This document shows positions 30,895 to 42,752 of a DNA stretch of 64,000 nucleotides, in pieces (position 1 is the first letter of the stretch; the number at the start of each line of letters is the position of its first letter). Below the pieces are notes generated by a model that had not been told where the DNA came from, made no database searches, and saw only the letters and a list, made by a program, of their open reading frames with translations. The position numbers and the translations under genes were made by a program. Origin of the DNA: Adiantum capillus-veneris (taxonomy: Eukaryota; Streptophyta; Polypodiopsida; Polypodiales; Pteridaceae); assembly GCA_014529385.2 (NCBI GenBank), contig CM043944.1, positions 94,072,476 through 94,136,475 on the forward strand. Reading direction: 5' to 3'.

Positions 30895-31332
30895 AGTGGT
30901 TTAAAAATTTTGATCCACAAGTTAATTGGAAAGAAAACACTGTTGCGGCTGAAGGTGCCTCTCTCACTCTCATGTTCTGAAAGAGGATAAAGCTCGTAGT
31001 CCCATAGTCTCTCTCAATACACATCCCACAGTCCAGAAAACTCATTGCATGATAAGGAACCTCTCTCAATCATTCATTCTCTACAGCCTGAGAAGATTTT
31101 TTTTGCATGATAGAGATTCTATTATTAGAATCATCAAGTCTTTAAGTGGCTCAAGTCTATACTTAGTACACCTTGGAGTGACCGTCGAGCTAGACGGTTC
31201 CAGTCTTGAGCAATTTGGTGGTTTGATTGATTATGTTTCTAGTAAAGCTAACCCAATTGCAGATACGATCAGTCACGAAGGACAGATCTTGGCTTTCGAG
31301 TCGAGGTCCACAGTACCCATTCAAGAAGTATC
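30895..31332 (+). other. F0 remnant without clear domains
   Basis: About 440 bp with only scraps of gypsy similarity: post-protease near 30895-30945 and RNase H-like near 31260-31310. It ends at the T run of LINE-A. It contains no gene. Confidence 0.5.
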
Positions 31333-31449
31333 TTTTTTTTTCCGAGAAAAAGATCCTTCTATTAGTTAATGAAACTGCCCATAGGGCTACAACCACCTCT
31401 TTGAGAGAGGGCTACAACAACCATGATGGGGAGACTCTCCCAATGAAAA

Positions 31450-32985
31450 AACAGCATATGTACAATGAGGCTAAATCAAGAAATGGGAGGAGGGAAAAGC
31501 CACACATGTGGAGGGTAGTGTCATCTGAGTACACCCTGGACCATGGTGAAAAATGGCCCAGGACGCAAAAGTCGAAGGAAGGCCTCTCTGCGCTCCCTCA
31601 TGCGGTCGGAGCTGCCCTGAAGTCTCTCGAGCTGTCCTCTGAGAGTGTGGATCAGCTCTAACCAAAGATCACGAATAGTCTCTGTTGGTGGTACAGGGCG
31701 AGCCTCAAACATGCGGAAGCAACGGGCCCGCCAAATGAACCACGTGTCAGGCCACTGATGAGCTCCCAACACTCCTCTCTCTCACTGCACCACTCCTGTG
31801 GAGTAAGCTCTGTGGCAGGCTGGAGTGTAGGTCGCCCCCCCTGCATCACTATCATCCTGCTGGTGGAAGATAGCTCAAACTGAAGTGCCAGGCCCGTGAA
31901 AGTGGACCAAGCAGCTGCCCCCCAAGTGTACTGCCGAGCCGTGGAGAGAGCAGGCATCAGCCGAAGAACACGAAGCCACACTTGCTGTGCCAAGGGATAG
32001 TCCCAAAGACAGTGACGCTGACTCTCCACAAGATGGTCACAAGCTGTGCATGCGGCCGAGAGACCACTATGCACAAGCCAACTCCCAACTGCTGTAGCTC
32101 TGTGTGCGACCAACCACTGAAACAAAGTGACTCGCCTTGGCTGTCTGGAGTCCCACAACCCTCTCCCAAAAAGCTGCCAAGAACTCAGCTGTGAGACCCT
32201 CCTCCTGCCAATGAGGTGTTGCAGCAGGGCGAGCCTCTCTCTGTGCTGCCAGTATGTGACGTCCCAGTCGAACAATGTACTGAAAGAAAGGGACACCTGG
32301 GTGGTCTGCAGAAGAGAAAGGGTCCCTCCAAAGACACTCTCCAGGATCCCACTGTACTCGTGCAAGAGCAGTTGGGTCAGGATCGATGACACAAGTCCTC
32401 CCACAAATGCCCACCACTCGGATCCTCTAAAAACAACACTCTGCCACCTGCGGGGCCTCTACTGCAACTTGTTGTAAGCGTCCCTCACGAAAAACAGGGA
32501 GGGAACAGTCTCTGAGCAAGCCCGAACTGAGATGAGAACCTCCAGTCGCGTGAAGGCTCCCATCCATCTGGGCATTGCTGACTCGAGAGGTGTGAGCCAC
32601 TCAGCTGGTACTGCCTCTGAGATGTCCTGACACATGCTCTGGAGTCTGCACCCCTCTCATGCCCTGTAGCTGAAAGCCCTGCAACTCCTCTGACAAGCCT
32701 GAAAACTGTAACCAGTCACCTAAAGAGTGTGCTAGACCCGCTGCCATGGAACCCCAGGAAACATGAGGCCGACTACCAACCAAGTGGCCTCTCTGAGTGC
32801 TAACCATGTGGTTCCAAACAAGGGGCTGTCATAGGCGCTCCTCCGTGCAAGTAGGCTGCCGCTGCTCTAGGCCTCGCTGCAAGTGCTCCCAAGATCGAAG
32901 CAAACCCGCAGCGAAGCGGTCCTCTAGTCTCCTGCTCAAACCAACTCTGCGCATCTCTGTGAAGATCCATCTGGTCGAAGGCTGC
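31450..32985 (-). pseudogene. LINE-A ORF2, C-terminal third
   Basis: The minus strand in several frames encodes the post-RT part. The zinc-binding RT-associated motif (zf-RVT) is visible as ACTACDHLVESQRHCLWDYP, with AQQVWLRVLRLM after it. It then runs to a C-terminal WRARCFRMFEARPVPP segment shared with LINE-B. There are frame changes near 32160-32400 and 31660-31770. It is cut off from the RT half by the nested solo LTRs. Confidence 0.82.
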
Positions 32986-32990
32986 TAGGG

Positions 32991-35920
32991 TGAAACCGGT
33001 CTGTTCAATCCAAAAAGGGCGGTAGACTTTACTTCAAACCTTGATTTAGCTTTCACCCATTATTAGTCGTCTATTCTACGTGTGCTATAATGACACAAGA
33101 GAGGGGAATGGGATACAGATGCTAGAATGCACCTGTATGAGAAGACCGACACCAGATTGGCCCCTAACTTAGGCGCCCCTTTCGGTATTTCTTTATTGTT
33201 TAAAAGAGGGAATAAACGTTGTGGTTCTTTCCAAGCTGCCCCGCACAACCTTGGCTGAATTTTGACTGTTCTGGCTTGATTTCGGCAGCATAACTGTACT
33301 AGAACCCTTCACGGTCAGTATTCCCACGCATTAAATGACTTTCCCGACGCATACGGGCACTTTGCAAAACCTGGTGAGAATCTGCAGCACGCTGAATTCT
33401 CTGTTTTCAGCCTTGAAAATGCGCCAGATCGCCTGTGCAGCGGCCCCTTGTGTCCCCGAACCTCTTGGGGGTATTAGGGTCCGTTTAGGGCCAAAACCCT
33501 AAACCTGCAAAAATACACAGCAGGCTGTAATTTACTGTTTCAGGCTCCGTTTTGCGTGCCGGTCGCATCCGTAGCAAGTCCTCGAGCTCCCGCACCTGTA
33601 GGGCTACTTGCCCTTTGAATCGGACGAGATTTCGAGCGTGAAACCTCTCCGAATCACCTGTACCTGCGGGGGATTAGCCGCTAGCTAATCCAGTACCTGT
33701 GCAAGAGGCTCTTGCCTCGGCAATTGGCATGAACCCACACAACTGTACATTGGTCAAATGAAGAGCCCACTAGAGGGGCATAACATACTGCCATAGGGGA
33801 GAGAGAGGGCAGTGCGTAGCGTGCAGGGCATCACTCCTGGCACCGCACTGTGCATAAGAGGGAAAGCAAGCACTCCATAGCTCTTAACCTGTGACAAAAA
33901 CTGAAAATGAGCCTCTCCCAGCTTAAAATTCAGCGCCACTTCTTGTTGCATGAGGAAAGTGCACCAGAAGGTGCCACTTGGCACATTTACAAGCATTTTC
34001 CCGTTTCGGGGTTGCCGCCTAAAAATCTCCCAACCGGTGGCCCAATTGACTTCACGGCAGAGTAAGAAAATGTTCCCCTTGTCATTCCGAAGGTAATGAC
34101 GCAAACACATTTTCAGGTCCCAAAATAGCAGTTCCCTAAATTTTAGGAGATGCTGCCATTGTATCTATCTAGGTCATCCGACCCCCTTTGTACACTGCAG
34201 CACACCCAAAACTGAAGTGTAGCCTCTGTAGCAAAGGATTCCACTTTGGCTAACTGTCACCAGCGTGTGGCTACTATCTATCCTTTTTGTTGATTTCTTT
34301 CTTATTATCTATTTACTTTCACTTTTTGGAAACACCCCTCGGGAAATCTAACTGCCCTGCATTGCATAGCTAGTGTGGAACTGTCCAGAGGGAGTCCACG
34401 CCTGAGGGCAAGAGAGCACTAAGGTTGGACAAGGACTATGGTTAGCCAAGTGGGGTCATTGACTAGCCAAAGTGGAATCCTTTGCTACAGAGGCTACATT
34501 TCAGTTCTGGATGTGGCCGCAGTGTACAAAGAGGGTCGGATGACCTAGAAAGATACAATGGCAGCATCTCCTAAAATTTAGGGAACTGCTATTTTGGGAC
34601 CTGAAAATGTGTTTGCGTCATTACCTCCGGAATGACAAGGAGAACATTTTCTTACTCTGCCGTGAAGTCAATTGGGCAACCGGTTGGGATATTTTTAGAC
34701 GGCAACCCCGAAACGGGAAAATGCTTATAAATGTGCCAAGTGGCACCTTCTGGTGCACTTGCCTCATGCAACAAGAAGTGGCGCTGAATTTGAAGAGAAA
34801 AGAGGCTCATTTTCAGCCTGTCACAGGTTAAGAGCTATGGAGTGCTTGCTTTCCCTCTTATGCACAGTGCGGTGCCAGGAGTGATGCCCTGCACGCTACG
34901 CACTGCCCTCTCTCTCCCCTTTGGCAGTATGTTATGCCCCTCTAGTGGGCTCTTCATTTGACCAATGTACAGTTGTGTGGGTTCATGCGCGATTGCCGAG
35001 GCAAGAGCCTCTTGCACAGGTACTGGATTAGCTAGCGGCTAATCCCCCCACAGGTACAGGTGAATTCGGAGAGGTTTCACGCTCGAAATCTCGTCCGATT
35101 CAAAGGGGCAAGTAGCCCTACAGGTGCGGGAGCTCGAGGACTTGCTACGGATGCGACCGGCACGCGAAACGGAGCCCGAAACAGTGAATTACAGCCTGCT
35201 GTGTATTTTTGCAGGTTTAGGGTTTTGGCCCTAATCGGACCCTATTACCCCCAGGAGGTTCGGGGACGCAAGGGGACTGCTTTACAGGTGATCTGGCGCA
35301 TTTTCAGGGCTGAAAACAGAGAATTCAGCGTGCTGCAGATTCTCGCCAGGTTTTGCAAAGTGCCCGTATGCGTCGGGAAAGTCAGTCAATGCGTGGGAAT
35401 ACTGACTGTGAAGGGTCCTAGTACAGTTATGCTGCCGAAATCAGGCCGGAACAGTTGAAATTCAGCCAAGTTTGTGCGGGGCAGCTTGTAGGGATCCACA
35501 GCATTTATTCCCTCTTTTAAAGAATAAAGAAATACCGAAAGGGGCGTCTAACTTAGGGGCCAATCTGGTGTCGGTCTTCTCATACAGGTGCATTCTAGCA
35601 TCTGTATCCCATTCCCCTCTCTTGTGTCACTATAGCGCAGGTAAAATAGACGACTAATAATGGGTGAAAGCTAAATCAAGGTTTGAAGTAAAGTCTACCG
35701 CCCTTTTTGGATTGAACAGGCCGGTTTCACTAACCATAGTCCTTGTCGAACCTTAGTGCTCTTTTGCCCTCGGGCCTAGACTCCCTCTGAACACTTCCAC
35801 ACTAGCTATGCAATGCAAGGCAGTTAGATTTCCCGAGGGGTGTTTCCAAAAAGTGAAAGTAAATAAATAATAAGAAAGAAATCAACAAAAATGATAGATA
35901 GTAGTCACACGCTGGTGACA
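32991..35920 (-). repeat. Solo L2 LTR in LINE-A (minus), split by a second solo LTR
   Basis: The plus strand starts TGAAACCGG at 32991 and ends GGTGACA at 35920; removing the inner LTR leaves about 1450 bp, the normal L2 length. Flanks are TAGGG (32986-32990) and TGGGG (35921-35925), an imperfect 5-bp duplication. LINE sequence resumes directly. No internal region is present, so it is a solo LTR left by recombination. Confidence 0.88.
34255..35729 (+). repeat. Solo L2 LTR (plus) inside the minus solo LTR
   Basis: 1475 bp from TGTCACCAGCG to GGCCGGTTTCA, with an exact 5-bp duplication CTAAC (34250-34254 and 35730-35734). It is the same LTR family as its host but in opposite orientation, so 32991-34254 and the bulk of this copy form a large inverted repeat. 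Confidence 0.92.
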
Positions 35921-35925
35921 TGGGG

Positions 35926-38263
35926 CCTCCTGCCTGAGGCACCCTAGCACGAAGCCGTTGTAGCAAGAACTCCTTCCAGGGCTCCTCACCTGGAAGAAGT
36001 CCTCGGACAATGAACTTCCCAAGAAGGGCTCTGCTCTGCTGTGCTGGGTCTATGATCCCAAGCCCTCCCAGTGAACGAGGAAGAGTGTTGACTTGCCAAG
36101 CCACTTTGGCCTGGGTTGTCTGAGTGTCACGCCCTGACCAAAGGAAGTTCCTGATCAGCCTCTCTACCTGGCTGATACGAGAACTCGAGAAGATCCAGCA
36201 AGAAGTGATGTACCACATAGTAGCCAACAACACTTGGTTGGCCACTACAACTCTGCCAGCTAAAGAAAGTGGTGCGGAGCTCCAATGTAACAACTTCCTC
36301 CTAATAGACAGGAGGGGAGCAATCTGCCGCTCAGGAGAGAAGTCCAAACCAACCTGACAGCCCAAGTACCGAACTGCAGTCCCTGGGGGAATCCACCTGA
36401 AACCCTCACCTGGCATCCAATCGGGTACAGGAGCACTACCAACCGAGAAAGCCACTGTCTTTCTCCAGTTGATCAGTGTGCCAGATGCAAACAGAAGGTC
36501 TCTAGAGCCTGCTCACAGCTGTGAAGATTGGCTTCCTGGCCATCCAAGTACAAGGCTGAGTTGTCAGCAAACTCAGTGTCCAGTAGCTCATCTCCCGAAT
36601 AGGGAGTGCTAAGCCCCGTAGACCAACCTGCTGCGACACCAAAAACCTGCTCATTGCCTCAGCATAGAACAGAAAGAGGAATGGGGCAAGAGGGCAGCCC
36701 TGTCTGACCGAACGTGCGAGCATGAAATGATCACCTCTACCTCTTGACAAAAGTACCTGACTGTGTGCCCGTCTGTACAAAGCTGACACCCCTCTGATCC
36801 AAGCATCTGAGAAGCCCATCCTGCGTAGAGTGCCCTCCAGAAAGTCCCAGTCAACTCTATCGTAGGCCTTCTCAAAATCGAGAAGAAGAATCACCAGATC
36901 CTCACCACGGAGCCGCGCTATGGTAGAAGCCTCCCAAAAAGTAAAGATGTTGTCAAGGATACTGCGCTCCTTGACAAAACCTGTCTGAGTCCCATGTATA
37001 AGGCTCTCTATAAGTGGCTAGATCCTCAAACTCAGAGCCTTGGCAAGAATTTTGTAGGCTGAGTTGAGGATGGTGATGGGGCGCCATTGTCGAATCTCAT
37101 CCAAGGAACCACCCTCCTTGGGAATGAGGTAGATGAGACCCTCACTCATGCTGTTAGGCATCTCTCCTGTGTGCAAGATGTATCGAAAAGCACGACAGAG
37201 ATCTGGGCCAAGCAAGTCCCAATACTCCAAGAAAAAACTGGGAGTCAATCCATCCTCAATTGGACAGCTACCACGGGGGAGTGCACTAAGAGCCGTGTGC
37301 AACTTCTCAAGCTGAAGTGGCAGTCAAGCCTCTGACGCATCTCCTTAGTCACAAGGCAAGGCATTTGTGCCCATACCTGCTCCCTGCATGCATCCTGACG
37401 CTCTGACTGAGGCTCTGCAGACAGTAACTCACGGTAAAAGTCATTGGCAACTGCACGCATGTCCTCTGGCTCAAAAGCAACTGACCCGTTGGGTCTCCTC
37501 AACTGACTGACCTTGGCATGCGTATGCCGAGGTTCCACTGCCTCGAAGAAAGCACCAGTCACTCTGTCACCCACCTGTGTCCACTGAGATGCTCGTCGAT
37601 GGAAAGCAAACTCATGGCACCGCTCCTCTGTGCTAACAAGCTCCTGGCGAGCCTGCTGTAACTGCTTCTCCAACCAAGGATTGTCTGGATGCTGCTCCTG
37701 CATCCTTTGCAAGGAAGCAACGCCCCGTCTGAGACGCTGCTCCTCCACTCTCGCTGCAGCCAAGCGAGCCAAAGACTCTTGGAGAAAGAAGCAACTAAGC
37801 TGAGCTAGTCCTGAGGCCACTTTGTCAGTAGGACTGCATGTCCAAGCTCTCTGTCCAGAGAGCCTCTACTCGCTCTTTGATTGTAGAGTCCAACAAGACC
37901 CTCTCAAGGATGTGAAGCATCGTGCTCCCCCTCCTCTGTCTATCTGCCACTATGAGGATCACTGGTGCATGGTCCGGGAAGGAAGTCTCTGCCAGAATGC
38001 CAACTGTCCCACCCAAGTCATAGAAATGGTGACTAGTGTAGAAGTGATCTATCCGCAATAGATTTACTCCTCCCACTCTGCAGTCCGAACGAGAGAAGGC
38101 GAGGCTGTCTGGGGGCGTCACAAAGCTAGAGTGCTGCCACACATTTGAAACCCTCAATCATACAAAACCTCTCCCAAGCTGCCAGCTCAACTCCATGCAC
38201 AGTAGCATGGCTACCACCAGTCCTGTCAGAAGGGTCCTCCAACATGTTGAAGTCACCCCCTAT
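35926..38263 (-). pseudogene. LINE-A ORF2, endonuclease end and reverse transcriptase
   Basis: Reading from 38263 down: the end of the endonuclease (FSRSDCRVGGVNLLRIDHFYTS, DHAPVILIVAD), the linker (VGDRVTGAFFEAVEPRH), and RT motifs (WRPITILNSAYKILAKALSLR, ILLLDFEKAYDRVDWDFLEGTL, RQGCPLAPFLFLFYAEAMSRF). The catalytic box reads FADN where LINE-B and LINE-C have FADD (complement of 36565-36576), so the RT would be inactive. Several indels and stops break the frame (near 36590, 37015, 37320, 37820, 38155). Confidence 0.87.
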
Positions 38264-38699
38264 GCACCACTCATAGTAGTCTCGTACGGTCCCGTACGTT
38301 TTGTACGCGTACGATGATGTGCGGTACTAAACGAACTAAAAAAATTTATGATGTACGATGACGTTATGTACGTTCAAATTTAAAAAAACAAATAATTCTC
38401 AAGTCTAAGGGCCTAAGGCTTAGGCCTTAATACTTATAGAAACTTGACATTTGTATAGATTACAAGTTAGTAGTTACAATACTACAATGTAAAGAGTCAA
38501 GACTCAAAGACTAAAGAGAATGAGCATTACATAAACCAAAATGATCATTGAAATTTGATACGTAGAGACCAAGTGGGCAAGCCTACAAAGTCTCAAAAAG
38601 TGGGCAAGGGATACAAAAAAGTGGGGGGACCAAGTGGCAAGGGCTACAAAGTACTCAAAAAGTGGCACACCATAATAGAGAGACTAAATAGTAAAGTCA

Positions 38700-41620
38700 C
38701 TAGTCACTAGTGCTCTCATCATCTTCCTCTTCTGAGCCTTGCTCATCAACATCATCCTCTTCCTCACAAGAGTCGAAGGATGACGGCTCATAATCTCCAT
38801 CACTAATGAGGTTGCCTTCATCATCATACTCTGGCTCTCGAGGCTCTCTATCCTCCATAGTGATGGCCGCCGCACAAGAGCCGCTTCCGGAGCCTCGCCG
38901 CACATAGGTCCTAGGAGCCTCCGTGGGTGTTGTTGATGCTTTGCCTCTACCTCTTGTAGCCTTGGCACCTCTGCCTCTTGTAGCCGATGTAACTCCATGG
39001 ATGACGACCTTCTTGCGTGATCGTGTGCGAGAAACCCGGCGATCAATCTCCTCAAGCTCCAAGTAGAGCTCACGAAAAATCATTTGCTCCTCAGGGTCTT
39101 GCTCTTTGCTGACACTCTTTAGAGTGTCAATTGTAAGTGTGAGCTCATCCACGTTGACCTATTTGACATTTACAACATTGGACAATGAAAACATAATTAG
39201 TATATTCAAACTAATTAAAGACTAGACTCTAGAGTATAGAAAATGGAGTGAGTCGTGATTATAATTTATAATTTATACCCGTCGAGCCATAGGCATCTCA
39301 TGCATAGAGCGCAACATGCGTAAATTGGAGCGACAATAGATAAGTCGCTCTAATTGCTTCGTTGAGAGCTTGTTTCGGATTTTGGTGTGGATGAGGGAGT
39401 ATGCGGACCAATTACGCTCACATGCTCCCGATGAGCAATCCTAAAACACATCAAGAGAGGCATAAGCTATAAGAGACTATAGTTGAAGAGATTAAGCACA
39501 AAATGTAAAAGTTTGAGGCTTGTCGCTTACTTGGCCAAGAACCCTCAAAGCAAGTCGTTTGAGAGTAGGCAATTGATAGCCAAAGCTCTCCCACCAAAAT
39601 AAAGGCTTCACCAAGGATTGCCGCTTCCAACACAAGTTGGAAGTAAATGCGGTGCCTCGTTGGTCGCTATAGTTGATTACCTCTTGGAGAAATGCTCCAA
39701 TGTCCTCTTCTTTTAGCACCTTAAAGAGGTAATTGTTGCGCTCCTCAATAAGCTCTTGATTTGCAAAGAGTTCGGGCTTCTTGTAAGCCGGATGCAAGAG
39801 AGCCGCAAAGTAATGGATAGGTCTCTTCATCCAATCCCACCGCTTTGTGATTAGGAGGAGAATGTTGTCTCTCTTGGGAGAGTCCTCGAGGTAATCACTA
39901 CAAGAAGAGAGAGGAAATGTACTAAGTAGAGAAACAAGCATGTAGAATTTAGATATATAGAGATTGTATTATGTAATAATAAATATGTAGTTATACCGTG
40001 TTCCATCGGGAGCCCCATCTAGGATTGTAGACTTCTCAATCTCCTTGTAAGCTTCCTCCATGAAGTGCCATAGAAGCCCAATAGTTGCCCCTTCCATGTC
40101 GGTCATGCGGAGAGCCTTGTACAAGGGCAAGATCGCAACGACAAGACCCTTAATTTCTTGCCAAAACTCCTCCCGCAAGCAAAGCCGTTGGATGGCTTTT
40201 GCATCTTGTTGGGAAGCGGCGGACTCTCCATTCATCCACTCCTTAAACTCATCGGAGACCATGGTCTTTTGTATTTTGTTTTGCACATCATAGAGCCGCT
40301 CTAGTAAGAAGCCACATGGTGGCAAAGCGAGTGGCCAATGGCTTCTTCAACTCAAGGTCGGAGTAGGTGCGGTAAATGGCAAGCACCCTCACTTTGCCAT
40401 TGATGAAATTGATGATGGAGAGTGCTTGGTTGAGGATATCTTTCACCCAACCTAGCTCCCCTATGTCTTCAAAGAGAAGGTCAAGGCAATGAGAGGCACA
40501 TGGAGTTCATACTATGGATGGAAATTCCTTCTCTAGCCTCTTACTCATTGCCTTGCAATTTGAAGCATTGTCGGTAATCACTTGCACGACATGCTCCGCA
40601 CCAACCTACACAAGAGGCATTTGTGACAAGAAGAGTTAAAACTTAAAAATTAAAACATAGGACTCATTGGCAATTGCTCAAGACATAAAGGCTCGATTTA
40701 CGGTTTTACCTCAAGAATGGCTTGGCGGATGTGCTTCCAAATGAATGCCCCGGTCACTTTCTTCCCTCTCGAACCTGCATCCACTGCCCGTAGGAAGTAC
40801 GTACCAAGAGGACAAGAAACAAGAATGTTGATGATGCCCCTCTTCTTGCGGTCGCTCCATCCATCGGAGAGGATAGAGCATCCATACTTTGCCCAACCCG
40901 CACGTACGGGCTCAAGTGACTTGTCAATCCTTGCCCTCTCTTCATCAAGCTTCTTTGTTCTCATGTCATGGTATGACACACCCGTCCACCCTTCGCATGG
41001 ACCAACCGCCCTTTGCATGGACCAACCGCCGCAATTGCTATGATCATCCTCTTCCATCGCTCCAACCGAAGAATGTTGAAGGAGAGATTGCATTCAATCA
41101 CCGTGCGGGCAATCTCTATTTCCGCGATTCTTTGTCTCTCCTTGAGGAAAGACAAGGGGCCGGAGCATCCACCCACCGATTTCGCAAGAGAAGTTTGCTT
41201 TGCCATCTTCGGAGGCCGGCCACCATCACTTGAAGACCCCTTGGACTTCTTGGAGGAGGCACTACCATCACATGAGGCCGCGGTGGCACCGGTAGCCATG
41301 GACATAGTTGGAGAGGCCTCTTCCTTTGAATCGGAGCTATCAACATCCGGCGACACGAACTCATCCGAGGTGACTCTACCCTTGCGTGTCTTCAATGGAA
41401 GATACTCTCTCTTGCATTCCGCAAGGATATCTTCGGGGATATTAGGACATGGCCCCGCTTGTCCTCCCATCTTTGTCAAGTGGATGATGAGACGGGTGAC
41501 GGAAGAGGTCATAGCTTTTGGGCAATATTTGCACCACCACTTGCAAGAGTTATGCTTGCCCCCCACCCGCTCAAAATATCGGCAATGATTCTCAAAGGCT
41601 TCATGAAGAGGAGGCGGCAT
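38700..41620 (-). pseudogene. hAT1 transposase, multi-exon, broken
   Basis: Exon 1 (ATG at 41620) has a BED finger (CKWWCKYCPKAM...LIIHLTKMGG) and the DUF659 start (YGCSILSDGWSDRKKRGI). A 20-bp tandem duplication at 40991-41030 shifts the frame between them. A GTAAAA donor at about 40711 and a TGTGTAG acceptor at about 40609 bound the next intron. Exon 2 continues DUF659 (VVQVITDNASNCKAM), with a TGA in place of the Trp before TPCASHCLDLLF and a frameshift near 40300. Exon 3 (about 39941-39535) ends QLPTLKRLALRVLGQ. Exon 4 (about 39441-39282) is the dimerisation core (CSSGACERNWSAYSLIHTK, RSNLRML). The last exon (39152-38700) is acidic and basic tail sequence. Confidence 0.83.
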
Positions 41621-41673
41621 TATGTAGTATGTAGCTAGTAGCTACTAGTATGATGTATGATGTATCAATAGAT

Positions 41674-41717
<44 letters not shown>
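41674..41717 (+). repeat. (GA)n microsatellite
   Basis: About 22 AG units upstream of the hAT1 transposase start, in its probable 5' untranslated or promoter region. hAT2 has a similar GA-rich stretch at the equivalent place. Confidence 0.9.
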
Positions 41718-41719
<2 letters not shown>

Positions 41720-42216
41720 CCAAGGAAGCTTGAAGGAGAGACCCGTCACCCAAGGGAGCTTGAAGGAGAGAGATGGTAGACCCAATGGAGACTCGAGACC
41801 TTGAGAGCTTTAATGGAAGCACATGGAGATGAGAGGGTAGAGCGTTGAGAGGCTTAGGGCTAAAGCTTGTAGCTTGTAGTTGTAGGTTGTGTTGGATAAC
41901 AAAGGGGAAGGGTTGCTTAAATAGGAGAGGAAGAGCATGTGAGGCTTAACTCTTGAGCAATGGGCATTGGCCCTTGGGCAATAAGCATGGCAATGGCCCA
42001 TGGGCCATGGGCTTGCATTTGGCTTCAAAACTGCCCGCAAACGGCTCCAAAAGGCCTACAAACTGGACGTTGCAAAACGGTCAAAAAGCTGCCAACGGTC
42101 ATAAACTGCCGAAAATAGTCACCGGACGGAACGAACGGAACGCACGGGACGGGACAGGTCCGGCCGGACGGAACGAGAGGTTCCGTTCGACATACGAAAA
42201 CTACCCTGGCACCACT

Positions 42217-42702
42217 GCTCTGCCTGCGGTAGAGACTCAACAATCTGTGACCAAAACTCTACTCGTGCACTCGCCACATTGGGCGCATATATGTTCAGGA
42301 AGCCCACAAGGCAACCCTGAACCTGCATAGTGGTCCACTGAGCCATGCCTTGCACAATAATCCCTCTGTCCACAATGGCCTGCTGTAAAGAATCCGCAAT
42401 AGTCATACATACACCACCCTGGATGCCTCCAGGTCCAAAAGCAGCTGACCAAAAGTATTATATCGTCCACGCAAGAGCTGACCACAACGTCTATTGCGGC
42501 TCTCACACAGATGATGCTCCTTTAGCATAAGGAGATCAATCTCTCCTCCCACAAGGCAACGTTGAAGCTCCTGACGTAGTCGGCCCCTTTGACGCTGAAC
42601 CTGGGGCCCACCTAGTCCCTGCACGTTCCATGAGACGATCCTCATGGGGAGCGAGAGAGAACAGATGCTGCTGCAGCAGCTAAACGTGCTATCTTCAAAA
42701 GT
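42217..42702 (-). pseudogene. LINE-A ORF2, N-terminal endonuclease
   Basis: The ATG at about 42644 opens MRIVSWNVQGLGGPQVQRQRG and LLMLKEHHLCESR, the start of an exonuclease-endonuclease-phosphatase domain (catalytic N in WNVQG, E in KEHH). A one-base deletion relative to LINE-B near 42450-42470 shifts the frame. The domain continues as FLNIYAPNVASARVEFW before hAT1 splits it. The last 50 bp before 42702 match LINE-B just upstream of its ORF2. Confidence 0.82.
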
Positions 42703-42752
42703 AAAGAATTTCGGGTGAAAGCCAAAGTCTACCGCCCTACGGGTTGGTTTCA
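42703..42752 (+). repeat. L2 LTR 3'-end fragment
   Basis: The last 50 bp of an L2 LTR (GTAAAGAATTTCGGGTGAAAG-like words to GGTTTCA), joined abruptly to LINE-A on the left. It is not followed by a primer site. Confidence 0.75.

Larger units (their letters stand above)
28754..31332 (+). mobile_element. Decayed Ty3/gypsy element F0, 5' half
   Basis: Internal region following the L0 LTR: leader, a short tandem repeat, a gag-like region with a coiled-coil repeat, a degenerate protease, and a scrap resembling RNase H (SHEGQILAFESRS near 31270-31310). RT is essentially missing. The element is cut at 31333 by the poly(A) end of LINE-A. No 3' LTR is recognised in the window. Confidence 0.7.
38272..42208 (-). 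mobile_element. hAT1: DNA transposon of the hAT superfamily
   Basis: 3937 bp with an exact 8-bp target duplication GCACCACT (38264-38271 and 42209-42216) inside LINE-A ORF2. Ends: left CATAGTAGTCTCGTACGG, right end inverted CAGGGTAGTTTTCGTATG. The left subterminal region is full of GTACG words (38282-38330), the right of ACGGAACG words (42120-42190). It encodes a multi-exon BED/DUF659 transposase on the minus strand, different from hAT2. Confidence 0.92.
31333..42702 (-). mobile_element. LINE-A (plant L1-type retrotransposon), 5'-truncated
   Basis: A minus-strand LINE with its poly(A) end as a T run at 31333-31341. It is split by a solo LTR (32991-35920) and by hAT1 (38272-42208). It contains all of ORF2 (endonuclease, RT, C-terminal finger) but stops at 42702, about 60 bp upstream of the ORF2 start, so ORF1 is missing. 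The sequence is collinear with LINE-B (50012-54580). The right end abuts the last 50 bp of an L2 LTR, so the target duplication is uncertain. Confidence 0.88.

Noticed and set aside
32991-35920. A complete LTR retrotransposon with two inverted LTRs
   Set aside because: LTRs of one element must be in the same orientation. The CTAAC duplication inside shows two separate solo LTR insertions.
31333-42716. Target-site duplication of LINE-A (TTCAAGAAGTA left, TTCAAAAGTAA right)
   Set aside because: The right-hand similarity lies in a conserved part of the L2 LTR end, so it may be chance. I left the duplication uncalled.
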